In this document: positions 1 to 8,679 of the stretch, in pieces | Layout: every line of letters starts with the position of its first letter | Position numbering within the stretch: position 1 is the stretch's first letter | DNA from: Thiodiazotropha sp040506195 | GTDB taxonomy: Bacteria; Pseudomonadota; Gammaproteobacteria; Chromatiales; Chromatiaceae | Assembly: GCA_040506195.1 (NCBI GenBank) | Contig: JBEVXH010000002.1 | Span: 434,001 to 498,000, forward strand | Length of the DNA: 64,000 bases | Direction: 5' to 3' | Made by a program: the position numbers and the translations under genes | The notes under the pieces: model-generated | The model's input: only the letters and a program-made list of their open reading frames with translations | What the model was told of the DNA's origin: nothing | The model's database searches: none

Positions 1-762
1 CTGTTCCCGCGACTGCAGGGCCAACCGCGCCTGTTCACTGGGTGAGACGATGTCAGCCCAGTGTGCCTCACAGGGATTTAGCAGAAAAAGATGAACATCA
101 ATCAGCGATGCGACGTATCGAATAATCTCCAGGTAGCCTGGGGAAAGGGTGGGAACACCAAATACAAACACCCTCGGGGGCAGGATCTGCTGAATAGAGG
201 TTGTCGAGATCCTGCTCAACTGAAGTTGCAGGCTCACCCAATGAACCGCATCTTCCTCCGTGAGACGGCGCCAAAGACCGGCCTGCCATTCATCACCTTC
301 GGCAGCCGCCTCTCCCTGTTGCCATTTGAGAATCCAGTCTGGCCGATAGATCAGATATCGATCGAACAGTATGGCCAGCTGTTGCGCCAACTGAAAGCGC
401 TTAATCTCGTCCGCTCCGGCCAGATAGCCGGCGATCGAAGGGTCTGTCAATTTCTCATCGACATCCCGGAGCAGGCTGTAGATGCGCCACGTCAGACGTT
501 TTGGCTGATAACGATCATAGTCAGGCAGATCCGGCAACAGGGTGTGGAAAAGCTGCCATATAAATGCCGCGGGCAGCGGAAAAGAAAGATTGGCGCAAAT
601 CCCCAGGTGACCGGCGATTTGCAATGAGAGCCAGCGGGCCATGCCCGGGTGTTGAACGATCACCTGCTCCTGCTGCAGAGCCTCACCCACCGGTTCGGCA
701 AGCAGCCCGGACAGGCGCGCGGCAAGCGATTCAAGATGGTTTGATTGGTAGAGCCTCAACAT
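1..762 (-). CDS. recC: RecC, exodeoxyribonuclease V subunit (5' part only)
   Basis: This is the N-terminal 254 codons of RecC, the large subunit of the RecBCD helicase-nuclease that processes double-strand breaks and recognises Chi. The frame is open from an ATG at 762 to the window edge, so the gene is cut by the window and not by mutation. The translation begins MLRLYQSNHLESLAARL and carries VQHPGMARWLSL, FPLPAAFIWQLF and LFDRYLIYRPDW, which line up with the start of known RecC proteins. It is the last visible gene of a minus-strand run with the HDOD gene 110 bases upstream. recB and recD would be expected beyond the left edge. Identification is by remembered family similarity and is firm. 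Confidence 0.92.
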   Translation of the reverse strand, partial: MLRLYQSNHLESLAARLSGLLAEPVGEALQQEQVIVQHPGMARWLSLQIAGHLGICANLSFPLPAAFIWQLFHTLLPDLPDYDRYQPKRLTWRIYSLLRDVDEKLTDPSIAGYLAGADEIKRFQLAQQLAILFDRYLIYRPDWILKWQQGEAAAEGDEWQAGLWRRLTEEDAVHWVSLQLQLSRISTTSIQQILPPRVFVFGVPTLSPGYLEIIRYVASLIDVHLFLLNPCEAHWADIVSPSEQARLALQSREQ

Positions 763-872
763 GAGGCCGTATTCTAACCTGTTTGAGACTCAATCACTGA
801 GTCCATGTCATGAATAAACCATCACGACAGGCAAACCGCCCTGTTGCCCGGGACCTGCTAACTGGGGAGTCG

Positions 873-1745
873 TCAATGGGGTTGGCTTTTCAAGGGCCTG
901 ACTTTCGGTCCCAACACCACATCCATGATCTCACCAACCTTGTGTGGCATTTGTTCCATTACGGCCTCCAGTTGCTCGGGCTCCAGACCGGTTTGTCTCC
1001 AAACCACTGGCTCCACCAGTTCAACGGTTTCGTACCACTCGACACCACTGATTTCGGCATAAGCCAATAATGCGGCGAGGGAAAGCAAGGAGGTCTCCAG
1101 CTTAAAAACCTGCGTGGATGCCGGTTGATGGTGGTGTGCAACAACGGAAACGATGCTCTCGGGCAATTTCCACTTCCTCAACAGGGCTTCACCGACATCC
1201 ATATGAGTAAAACCGAGGACATCATTCTCCGCATCCGGCAACAGGGTATCGTCGCCGCCGGTTATCAAGAGAATGTCTCTCGCCTCTTGCGGCATCTTCA
1301 GGTAGATTGCCAGTCGGCCGATATCGTGCAATACCCCCATCACGAATAGGCGTTCGCTGTGCAGTACGTTACAGCGCTTGGCCAGTTCAGCCGCAATTAC
1401 CCCGGCTGTTATCGAGTAACGCCAATATTCGGTCATGTCCACGAGATCGCCCGGAATACCGGTAAAAATCCGGGCCGCCGTAGTGGCCATCACAAGATTT
1501 CGCAGCTCGCTCGTACCAATGATCGTGATCGCCCTGGAGATAGTCTCCACCGGAACCTTTAGATTGAAAAATGCACTGTTCACTAGCCGCAACAGACGGG
1601 CGGACATATCCGTATCTTGGGAAATAATATCACCCAGGGTTGCAGCCGAGTAGTTCGGAGCATCGAGCAGGCGATTTACCTTGACACAAACGTCAGGCAG
1701 CGAAACCAAGCTTTCGATCTCGATCACAAGTTGTTGAGGGGTCAT
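873..1745 (-). CDS. HDOD domain signalling protein
   Basis: The product is about 290 residues and is nearly all one HDOD domain, a metal-less relative of HD phosphohydrolases found in bacterial signalling proteins. Visible hallmarks are the N-terminal LVSLPDVCVKVNRLL segment, the helix DTDMSARLLRLVNSAFF, the ALTIIGTSELRNLV-like region (AITIIGTSELRNLV here) and LFVMGVLHDIGRLAIY, followed by GEALLRKWKLPESI. The longer reading frame starts at 1769, but the ATG at 1745 has AGGTG seven bases upstream and begins MTPQQLVIEIESL, so it is preferred. No output domain is attached. HDOD proteins often act in c-di-GMP, chemotaxis or stress circuits; the partner here cannot be told from sequence. It is divergent from the small gene at 1951. 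Confidence 0.85.
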   Translation of the reverse strand: MTPQQLVIEIESLVSLPDVCVKVNRLLDAPNYSAATLGDIISQDTDMSARLLRLVNSAFFNLKVPVETISRAITIIGTSELRNLVMATTAARIFTGIPGDLVDMTEYWRYSITAGVIAAELAKRCNVLHSERLFVMGVLHDIGRLAIYLKMPQEARDILLITGGDDTLLPDAENDVLGFTHMDVGEALLRKWKLPESIVSVVAHHHQPASTQVFKLETSLLSLAALLAYAEISGVEWYETVELVEPVVWRQTGLEPEQLEAVMEQMPHKVGEIMDVVLGPKVRPLKSQPH

Positions 1746-1858
1746 ATTTTTCACCTCAGGGCGCCACATTCAATATCACAATCTGTCAGGTAATAATTCA
1801 CTGATATACAAGGGATATTGTTGTATTGTTCCACTTCGAACTCAGCTATGATGCTGGC

Positions 1859-1886
1859 TTGTATACAGTGTCGGCTATGGTATATA
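1859..1886 (+). promoter_or_regulatory. Possible sigma-70 promoter of the small gene at 1951
   Basis: TTGTAT (1859-1864) and TATATA (1881-1886) are separated by 16 bases in the divergent gap between the HDOD gene and the small gene at 1951. The match is moderate and untested. The gap (1746-1950) is otherwise AT-rich without other recognisable sites. Confidence 0.3.
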
Positions 1887-1950
1887 CCCATTGATATCGA
1901 CATTTATATCGGATTCTTGACCTCCACCGGACGTGGACGGAGCTGTAAAC

Positions 1951-2172
1951 ATGCCTTTCTACATTTTCAAGGTTTCAGCTGACAACAGTCTGCTATACCT
2001 CGACGAAGAGAAAAAGTACAAATCCGCCAAGGAAAAGGTGAATGAACTACGTGCTGCGCATGTCCGGAGCGACGATACCCGCTATCGCATGGTGTTCGCC
2101 AACAGCGTCGGCCAGGGGGAACTGTTGCTCGCACCGACGGAATCGAGTGAGCGAATCATTGGAGACGATTGA
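1951..2172 (+). CDS. Small conserved-looking hypothetical protein (73 aa)
   Basis: I do not recognise a named family. The protein starts MPFYIFKVSADNSLLYLDEE and is a small charged soluble protein without signal peptide or membrane segment. The pattern of a short beta-rich start (FYIFKV, LLYLD), a lysine-rich helix (KKYKSAKEKVNELRAAH) and a second strand (YRMVFAN) is compatible with a compact alpha/beta fold. The ATG at 1951 is preceded by CGGAGCTGTAAAC, a usable ribosome site, whereas the in-frame start 18 bases earlier has none. It stands alone between the HDOD gene (divergent) and the DUF1631 gene (226 bases downstream, same strand). Coding is likely but function is unknown. Confidence 0.6.
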   Translation: MPFYIFKVSADNSLLYLDEEKKYKSAKEKVNELRAAHVRSDDTRYRMVFANSVGQGELLLAPTESSERIIGDD

Positions 2173-2398
2173 GATGTGGTTTTACGAAGCGACCCGAAGG
2201 TGTCTGTATCGGGAATGTGAGGATTTGTAATAATACCTTGGGGGACAGGGATATGAGAGGCATCGGATTGTTCATCTTAGACACTCTTCGTGCTACTCTT
2301 TAGCTATTGTAAATGCAGCAAACTCTAGAAAAATCAAGTTTCAGCAATACCCCCTCTTTTTGGGTATCGCCACTGATTCACTTAAGGATTCTTTAGAC

Positions 2399-4750
2399 GT
2401 GTCAATACAGGATAGAAGAAACAAATACCAGAGTCAGTTTCAGCCAGTGCTGAATCGCTGTAAGGACACGGTAATTGTCTACATAAACGCACTCCTGACA
2501 GAACTCTTCAACAACTCCGATAAAGCACTTACCAGTTTTGCCCAAAAGGCCGAGACCAACGAGATTCAAAATCGCTTTTTCGAGGCCATGGCAATGATCC
2601 GTAACAGACATGGCCTGGTCGAACACGAGTTTCGGGAACTGCTGAGTGAAGGATTCGATAAGTTTTGGCATGACCAACCTGAGATCGACGGCTTTTCCGA
2701 TCTAAACGAAGACACGGAACTGGAACTCGTCGATCATGAATCCATGGATGTCTCCACCGCACTGGAAAACATGATCAGCCGCACGGTGGGGCACCATCGT
2801 TCCCAGCTGTATGCGCTCGGTCAGAGACTGAGTGTAGTAAGTGGCGGGCGAAGCGTTAAACACAAGCAGATCCCTTCCGGCCCCCATCATCTGGCCCATG
2901 CGTTCAGCGAAGCTATCGATGCATTGGGTTTGGAAGCTCGGATCAAGGTCATCATCCTCGCCCTGTTCGATAAATATGTACTCAAACAGCTGGGATCGAT
3001 CTACGATGACTTCAACAACAGCCTGAAAGAGGCTGGAGTTCTGCCTCACTTAAGACCGGCGATCCAGAAATCGCCGGATGCAAAGGGAGAGCCATCGGCA
3101 GAGGATGGGGAACACCCTGAACAGCAACAGGAACAAACCCAGGAAGAGTTGGGCGAGGAGCTGTTCGGATCGATTCTGGATATGATGGCCAGCCGGCGCC
3201 GCACTTCCCCGGAGAAACTTGCCGCCAAGGAAGCATCTGCAAAGGCCGGCGGCCGGCGGCCTGGAAGCGCACCACCCGCCACACAGGAGAATCTGGTCAC
3301 CGCGCTGAGCAACATCCAACCGGCTCAGCGTTCCGATATGATACCGGATGTCAACGCACCCGGTGCGGGGATCTCGAACATCGAGATCGATGAACAGTTC
3401 CTGATTCGGGTGAAACACACACTGGCCGAAGAGCGTCACAAGCTCTATAACGAGGTTGGTGCGGACCGCCTCGAGGCTGCGGATGAGGATACTATAGACC
3501 TGGTGGGCATGCTGTTCGAATATATGCTGAATGATCCTGTTCTCCCTGCCGTAGCCAAGGCCTTGATCAGTCATCTGCACACCCCCTACCTGAAAGTTGC
3601 GATCATTGATCGCAAACTGCTGACCGACAGCAATCACGAAGCACGACAACTGCTCGATTCTTTGGTTGAAGCCGGCAGCCACTGGATCGACGAACGCAAT
3701 CTGAAAAGGGGTATCTACCCCGATATGCAGAATGTCATTGACCGAGTGCTGAAAGAGTTTTCCGATAATATCAGTCTGTTCGGCACACTGCTGGAGACAT
3801 TCAAGAAGCGTATGGATGAGTTCAGGCGCAAGTCTGACATTCTTGAAAAACGCGCACAGGATTCCATCAAAGGAAGGGAAAAGCTGAACGTTGCCAGGCA
3901 ACGTGCGTCCCAGGAGATGAGAGCACGCTCTTTCAGTGAAAACCTCCCTCATCCTGTCAAGGAGTTCCTGGAAAAAACCTGGGTAGACAAACTTGTCTTT
4001 GTCCTGCTGCGCCATCCTGACGGTGAAATGAGCGAAGACTGGAAAGAGGCGCTTCGCATCGCTGATGAAATCGCCTGGACGTTTGAACCCAAAGATCAGG
4101 GTGAACGCGAAGAGTTGGAGAAGACGCTACCGGATTTGAGAAAATCCATCGAGGAAGGCCTGGCTTCCCTGGGTGGATTCCACCAGGAGAAGAGCCAGGT
4201 TCTTTTCGGGCTGCTCAGCAATGCCGAAACAGCATCCATGGCTTCGGAACAAGCGATGAAATCGGCTAAGACCTCCGATACCGTGGTACCGATTTCAGAC
4301 AAGGCCGCATTGAAAGCGGAGTCCAGCAAACCTGTACCCGTCCCTGCCGAATCAACAACCAATAAGGCCGATGAAGAAGAGATTCCCGAAGACGAAGAGG
4401 CAATGATGGAAAAATTGCGTAAGATCAAGTTCGGCACTTGGTTCGAAATTAAGGATTCGCAGAGCGGTGAATTGCAAAAGGTTAAACTGTCGTGGCTAAG
4501 CCCATTGACCGCTTCATGTATGTTTGTCGACAGAGCCGGTGTTCAAACTGCCATCAAGCCATTAAGAACTTTGGCTCAAGAGATACTCAAAGGTGAGTCG
4601 ATAATCCTTGAAGACAGCAGTGATCCATTTGTCGAGAGAACATTGCATGCGATCAGGCGTATGCTCCAGCGCTCCTTGAAAACCACAGATGATATAGCAA
4701 GTGAACTCATCCAAGATGATGAGGATAACGAAGGTAAAGAGGTCCGCTGA
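2399..4750 (+). CDS. DUF1631 family protein
   Basis: A protein of about 783 residues, largely helical, that matches the DUF1631 family (PF07793) known mainly from Gammaproteobacteria and Betaproteobacteria; its biochemical function is unknown. Visible features are an N-terminal helical region, a Glu/Gln-rich low-complexity linker (about residues 245-265, EHPEQQQEQTQEELGEE), a long central helical domain, a second acidic linker (KADEEEIPEDEEAM) and a C-terminal segment KIKFGTWFEIKDSQ...KVKLSWLSPLTASCMFVDR that resembles a PilZ-like beta module in this family. The frame opens at a TTG at 2360, but GTG at 2399 has AAGGA ten bases upstream and is preferred. A PilZ-domain gene follows 19 bases after the stop, so the two are probably co-transcribed. 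Confidence 0.8.
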   Translation: MSIQDRRNKYQSQFQPVLNRCKDTVIVYINALLTELFNNSDKALTSFAQKAETNEIQNRFFEAMAMIRNRHGLVEHEFRELLSEGFDKFWHDQPEIDGFSDLNEDTELELVDHESMDVSTALENMISRTVGHHRSQLYALGQRLSVVSGGRSVKHKQIPSGPHHLAHAFSEAIDALGLEARIKVIILALFDKYVLKQLGSIYDDFNNSLKEAGVLPHLRPAIQKSPDAKGEPSAEDGEHPEQQQEQTQEELGEELFGSILDMMASRRRTSPEKLAAKEASAKAGGRRPGSAPPATQENLVTALSNIQPAQRSDMIPDVNAPGAGISNIEIDEQFLIRVKHTLAEERHKLYNEVGADRLEAADEDTIDLVGMLFEYMLNDPVLPAVAKALISHLHTPYLKVAIIDRKLLTDSNHEARQLLDSLVEAGSHWIDERNLKRGIYPDMQNVIDRVLKEFSDNISLFGTLLETFKKRMDEFRRKSDILEKRAQDSIKGREKLNVARQRASQEMRARSFSENLPHPVKEFLEKTWVDKLVFVLLRHPDGEMSEDWKEALRIADEIAWTFEPKDQGEREELEKTLPDLRKSIEEGLASLGGFHQEKSQVLFGLLSNAETASMASEQAMKSAKTSDTVVPISDKAALKAESSKPVPVPAESTTNKADEEEIPEDEEAMMEKLRKIKFGTWFEIKDSQSGELQKVKLSWLSPLTASCMFVDRAGVQTAIKPLRTLAQEILKGESIILEDSSDPFVERTLHAIRRMLQRSLKTTDDIASELIQDDEDNEGKEVR

Positions 4751-4769
4751 GGACACAGGAAATGATTCC

Positions 4770-5111
4770 ATGCAAGAACAACGTCACTCCCCACGTAAAG
4801 TAGCCAACGAAGTACTGATCATTACAGATCAAATAACGGGCAGTCACATAGGACGTGTGGTCAATATCAGTGCTGAAGGACTGATGCTGTTAAGCGATGA
4901 AGCCATGGTTACCGGATCGGTTTATCAACTCGATCTGATTCTTCCAATCCCGAAAAATGATCAAGAAAAGATCTCATTTACCGCGGAAGCTGTATGGTGC
5001 ACCGAGGCTTCCCAACCCGATAGTTTCTGGAGCGGCTTCCATATCGATGACATCAATCCCGATGATGTATTGATCATCGATGAGCTTATCCTTGACTGGC
5101 ATTCTAATTAG
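4770..5111 (+). CDS. PilZ domain protein
   Basis: A single PilZ domain of 113 residues, the family that binds cyclic di-GMP. The two nucleotide-binding signatures are visible: the RxxxR-type motif near the start (QRHSPRKV) and the [D/N]xSxxG motif NISAEG. The ATG at 4770 has AGGA nine bases upstream; an in-frame start 69 bases earlier would lie inside the DUF1631 gene and add a tail that does not fit the family. The close spacing to DUF1631 suggests that the two proteins act together, possibly in surface or motility control, which is inference. The stop codon TAG at 5109-5111 overlaps the first two bases of a dispersed 31-base repeat. Confidence 0.88.
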   Translation: MQEQRHSPRKVANEVLIITDQITGSHIGRVVNISAEGLMLLSDEAMVTGSVYQLDLILPIPKNDQEKISFTAEAVWCTEASQPDSFWSGFHIDDINPDDVLIIDELILDWHSN

Positions 5112-5140
5112 GGCCTGTTGACACTAATCCAATACGCCCT
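5110..5140 (+). repeat. Dispersed 31-base stem-loop repeat, copy 1
   Basis: AGGGCC at the left end pairs with CGCCCT at the right end with one mismatch. The intervening loop is TGTTGACACTAATCCAATA. The same unit occurs at 8649, 48856 and 62144. The left end supplies the last two bases of the PilZ gene's TAG stop. Confidence 0.75.
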
Positions 5141-5166
5141 GACACCATCCGAGAGCGGCCATTCGG

Positions 5167-7239
5167 ATGAATCTCCGCCTCACCATTGCAACCGCTCTGA
5201 TGATCACGGTATGGGCCGTCATGTCGACATGGTTCCAACCATCGTCGACCCCGACTGTCGAACAACTGCTGCCGCCCCAAACCTTTGCTAAATCGAAACA
5301 GATTCGTGATTCGCTGAACAGTCATGCGCAATTCGCACTGTTGAATCTCCCGGCGGCGCTGCAACTGGCATCGAGAAAACGGCTCCTGAAACAAATCCAC
5401 GAATCGATCCCAGATCTGCAGATGCTCTGTATACCCTTACCGCCTGCTAGCGATCCATCCGTCGCCGTCCGACTCACCCTGACAGGTTGCAGCAACGGTG
5501 AACAGGATCGTTCCGATACAATCCTTTTCTGGCGTAGCACTTCCAAATATCAAGCGGAGGCTCATGTATCGCTCTACCACGCGTTAGAGACTAAGCTTGC
5601 TGAAAATCTGGCACCCGTCGCTGTCAAACAGAGTCAGCTGTTTACACCCGAATTGGTTCGCAGCGCATCCTGGCAAGCCGCCGCCGATGATCTGGTTCTT
5701 ATTGCCCCCCTGCTGGGCATTATTATCATTGCAGTCCCTTTGCTTGCATTCAGATCGTTGGCGGCGCCGGCATTCATTTTTTTAACGGCCAGTGTGACGA
5801 CCACAACTACTCTGCTGCTGTTCAATCTAAGCCTGCATGGTGGTTTCAACGCCTTACTGCTTGCGGTGATACCAATAGTCTGGGCAGTAGCCTCGATGGA
5901 TGCGGCACATTTGATCGAACGTATCGAATCCCATCGCAGACGTGGCTTGTCCCGTTGCTTCCAGCGGGCTGTTCGCGAGTTGGCCGCTCCCTGCGCAGTC
6001 ACCACGGCGACGACGTTTATCGGATTTGGGGCACTTGCGCTGCAAGGCGACTCCCCGCTGTTGCGCAGTTTCGGTTTGACCGCAGCCGCCGGTGCACTGC
6101 TCGCTTTTGTGTTTACCTTCCTGCTCGGTTGGCTGCTGCTGAATCATGAGAATACAGCGCACTCACCTAGATACACCATCAGCCCTATAGCCACCATGTG
6201 CCATACGCTTGTCAAAGCCGCTCTCCGGCGCCCCTTATCAACACTGGTATTGTGGATATTGTTTGCTGCATCGCTAACCCCCTTTGCCACTCGGGTTACG
6301 ACCGAAACCCCATTCCCGAATATCTTTTCCCGTGGTCATCCACTGAGCGTAACCACCGAGAAACTACAGCAGTCTCTAAGCAGTGACTTACGTCCCTTTA
6401 CCATCTATTTGGCCGCGGAAAAACCCAGCGGTAAAGACAGGAAGCGTTTGTTGCACGCCTTAAACGCCACCACCGATTACCTAACTAAAATACCTGAATC
6501 ACGCCTTGTCTTGCCCGCCGCGATTGTACAAACGGTTTGTGATCAGCCGTGTCTCGTCGACACCACGAGTTCAAATCAATGGAAAGAGCTGATTGACGAC
6601 AGCGGTGTGGTCCGAATGGATGTCTTCTTCTCATCACTCGATCAGGCACGGCAAAGGGAAATCGTCGCCTGGCTGGAAAATTTCGATCGTACCATGCTGG
6701 GTCATCACAAGCTGGTCTTCGATGGTCCCGGTTATCTCTATCCGGCGGTGGAATCGCTCGGTGTGTCGGGGGCGGTCAACGGCTTACTCTTCTCGCTCAC
6801 CGGTGTGTTGCTGCTTCTCTGGCTGGTGTTTCGCCGAATCAGCCTTGTGGCCCCTGCTCTGCTTGTAACCCTGCTGCCGCTTTGGCTCGTTGTCGGCTGT
6901 ATGGGAGTAGCCGGCATCGACTGGTCACTCGCCTTGCTGGGGGTTCCAGCCATGCTGTTCGGCCTCGCGATCGACGATTCCATTCATCTGCTGTGGCACC
7001 GCAAATCACCGGCATCGCTGAATCTCATCCTGCGTCGCAATGCCCTCAGGAGCGGTGCGGCGCTGACGACGACAACGGTGATGTTGTGTCTCAGTATAGC
7101 CACTTTGAGCCTCTCCTCACTTCAAGCCAACCAGGAGATAGCTCTTCTGCTGGCTTTCGGTATGGCCCTTGCCCTGCTGATGGATCTGACACTCCTGCCC
7201 GCAGCCATCAACTTGTTGAGACGCAAATCACCTCGATAA
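5167..7239 (+). CDS. RND/MMPL superfamily exporter
   Basis: A 690-residue integral inner-membrane protein of the RND/MMPL (COG1033-like) type. The topology is the usual duplication: one N-terminal membrane helix (residues 7-20), a periplasmic loop, a block of five or six helices starting near 180, a second helix and loop, and a second membrane block from about 540. Both halves contain an Asp-bearing helix of the family, seen as WAVASMDAAHLIERIE and GLAIDDSIHLLWH. Substrates in this family are lipids, hopanoids or other hydrophobic molecules; the exact one cannot be read here. It follows the PilZ gene by 55 bases, across a dispersed repeat. Its last 32 bases overlap the end of the convergent lipoprotein gene. 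Confidence 0.82.
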   Translation: MNLRLTIATALMITVWAVMSTWFQPSSTPTVEQLLPPQTFAKSKQIRDSLNSHAQFALLNLPAALQLASRKRLLKQIHESIPDLQMLCIPLPPASDPSVAVRLTLTGCSNGEQDRSDTILFWRSTSKYQAEAHVSLYHALETKLAENLAPVAVKQSQLFTPELVRSASWQAAADDLVLIAPLLGIIIIAVPLLAFRSLAAPAFIFLTASVTTTTTLLLFNLSLHGGFNALLLAVIPIVWAVASMDAAHLIERIESHRRRGLSRCFQRAVRELAAPCAVTTATTFIGFGALALQGDSPLLRSFGLTAAAGALLAFVFTFLLGWLLLNHENTAHSPRYTISPIATMCHTLVKAALRRPLSTLVLWILFAASLTPFATRVTTETPFPNIFSRGHPLSVTTEKLQQSLSSDLRPFTIYLAAEKPSGKDRKRLLHALNATTDYLTKIPESRLVLPAAIVQTVCDQPCLVDTTSSNQWKELIDDSGVVRMDVFFSSLDQARQREIVAWLENFDRTMLGHHKLVFDGPGYLYPAVESLGVSGAVNGLLFSLTGVLLLLWLVFRRISLVAPALLVTLLPLWLVVGCMGVAGIDWSLALLGVPAMLFGLAIDDSIHLLWHRKSPASLNLILRRNALRSGAALTTTTVMLCLSIATLSLSSLQANQEIALLLAFGMALALLMDLTLLPAAINLLRRKSPR

Positions 7240-8074
7240 CCGCAGTAAAGACTACCGCTCCTCCTGCACTTCTCCTTACCTCTATGGTTGCACCGGGCGC
7301 TGCGCTCGTACTGGCGCTCATGGCGTTGACGAGGGCTGAAAACACCCCGTCATGCGGTGTTTCGGCACCGTCCACGCTGTAGATCAGCGTTCTCAGCCCC
7401 GTCGAAGGTGTAATTCCCTCCGATGTGAAAGTGTTTCCGGCTGAACTGCCGCTGACCACCGCCCTGAATCGCAGATGATAGGTGGTACCCTGATGGGCCG
7501 CCTTGATCTCCTTGCGGTAGGTGCCCGCCACAGGAAAACCCTCACCAACACCGAAACTGCCGTTATTGAAACCATCGGCGCAAATACCGGCGTTGCCGAA
7601 CAGCACCAGATCAGTGACATTCGGCGCATCTGCCGGATCGAGGCCGATGGCCGAAAGGCTTATCTCATCGGTGTTGTCGGATGGATTCCAAAAGCCGTCG
7701 AGACCGCACTTCTTGCGATAGATATTGCTGTCACTGCCGTTGAAGGGAACATCAAGATAGAGCAAGGTGCCTGACTCCAACGCAGTTCGCAAGGCAGAGA
7801 TGGCGCTGGCGTCAGTCAGGATATCCTGCATCGGACATGGTGTGACACTGGAAAAGTCCGCGGTCTGCAGTACCAGATTGCCTGAAATGCTAGCGTTACC
7901 ATCACCGGCGGAATCACCCCCACTATCGCCACCAGCGTCCCCACTATCACCTCCTGAGTCACCGCTGTCAGTAGTGGTTCCGCTATCACCATTGTCATTG
8001 TCATCATCACCCGGGCATCCACTTAATATAAGTGCAACAGAGAGCATCAAGAGCAGTTGCAGCAGCTTTTTCAT
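7208..8074 (-). CDS. Lipoprotein with Asp/Gly/Ser-rich linker
   Basis: A secreted lipoprotein of 288 residues and unknown function. The N terminus MKKLLQLLLMLSVALILSGC is a lipoprotein signal peptide with lipobox LSGC. Directly after the lipidated cysteine comes a low-complexity linker of about 40 residues made almost only of Asp, Gly, Ser and Asn (for example DSGDSGGDSGDAGGDSGGDS). The remaining domain has several cysteines (TPCPMQD, KKCGLDG, GICADGFNN, EVICVSTS) that could form disulfides. Two ATGs are adjacent; the second (8074) is better spaced from GAGGTG and is chosen. The linker could hold an outer-leaflet domain away from the membrane or bind calcium, which is speculation. It is convergent with and overlaps the exporter gene. 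Confidence 0.75.
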   Translation of the reverse strand: MKKLLQLLLMLSVALILSGCPGDDDNDNGDSGTTTDSGDSGGDSGDAGGDSGGDSAGDGNASISGNLVLQTADFSSVTPCPMQDILTDASAISALRTALESGTLLYLDVPFNGSDSNIYRKKCGLDGFWNPSDNTDEISLSAIGLDPADAPNVTDLVLFGNAGICADGFNNGSFGVGEGFPVAGTYRKEIKAAHQGTTYHLRFRAVVSGSSAGNTFTSEGITPSTGLRTLIYSVDGAETPHDGVFSALVNAMSASTSAAPGATIEVRRSAGGAVVFTAVIEVICVSTS

Positions 8075-8151
8075 CATCCACCTCAGCCTTAAGTCTGTGA
8101 TTCAATGTTCTGTTTTTTTACCACTAACCCTACAAACCCTAGCATGGATTT

Positions 8152-8568
8152 TCAATTCTCCAACTCAATACATGACTGCGCCAGCCGATCCGCCCACCGT
8201 TCGGTGGGGAAGGCACAATACGGAATCCCTTGAAAGAATCCCGCCTTTTTCATAATCGCCCAGCTGAATGAGGGCAGGCCGATCAACGGGATATAGAGCG
8301 GGCCGAGCAACAGAGACTGTCGGTAGTGACCATACTCATGATAGAGCAGCGTGTCGCCGCTGGGTGTTGCCTGATAAAACAGAAAGGGCCCCAAACTGAC
8401 ACCACCCTGCAGCTTGTTATAACGTATGGCGCGTATCCCCTGCCATGCGCCTATATCTACTGCCTCCCTGTCCAGCAAGCCTCTCACCGTAACCAACCAA
8501 CAACACCCCATCAGCGTCTGCGGCAGACACCATGTCCAGTTCAGCAGATTCGAGAGGTTTTTACCCAT
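8152..8568 (-). CDS. Small HEYGH-motif membrane-associated protein, putative metallopeptidase
   Basis: A protein of 138 residues containing LLYHEYGHYRQSLLLGPLYI. HEYGH fits the HExxH zinc-metallopeptidase signature, and the following hydrophobic stretch (LLLGPLYIPLIGLPSFSW) is likely membrane-associated. A second hydrophobic segment lies near the N terminus (TLMGCCWLVTV). Proteins with this arrangement exist as uncharacterised families in Bacteroidetes and Proteobacteria. Whether the protein has a third zinc ligand or is catalytically active is not visible; a glutamate (PTERWADRLA) near the C terminus is a candidate. It lies between the lipoprotein (75 bases downstream) and the transglycosylase gene, all on the same strand, so they may be co-transcribed. 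Confidence 0.6.
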   Translation of the reverse strand: MGKNLSNLLNWTWCLPQTLMGCCWLVTVRGLLDREAVDIGAWQGIRAIRYNKLQGGVSLGPFLFYQATPSGDTLLYHEYGHYRQSLLLGPLYIPLIGLPSFSWAIMKKAGFFQGIPYCAFPTERWADRLAQSCIELEN

Positions 8569-8648
8569 TCGTTATGAATTGTGTTGCTCAGCCCTTGAGC
8601 CAGAAACACAAACAGTAGTTAGATCGGAGGAATCGCCTCAGGCAATTC

Positions 8649-8679
8649 GGGACCCGTTGACACTGGTCCAATCGGCCCT
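8649..8679 (+). repeat. Dispersed 31-base stem-loop repeat, copy 2
   Basis: GGGACC at the left and GGCCCT at the right form a stem with one mismatch and one wobble; the loop is CGTTGACACTGGTCCAATC. The right end, read on the minus strand, supplies the last two bases of the TAG stop of the lytic transglycosylase gene. Confidence 0.7.

Noticed and set aside
91..627. 178-codon plus-strand frame at the left edge
   Set aside because: It is antisense to a clear recC frame with strong family similarity.
3050..4015. 321-codon minus-strand frame
   Set aside because: It is antisense to the DUF1631 gene and has no family resemblance.
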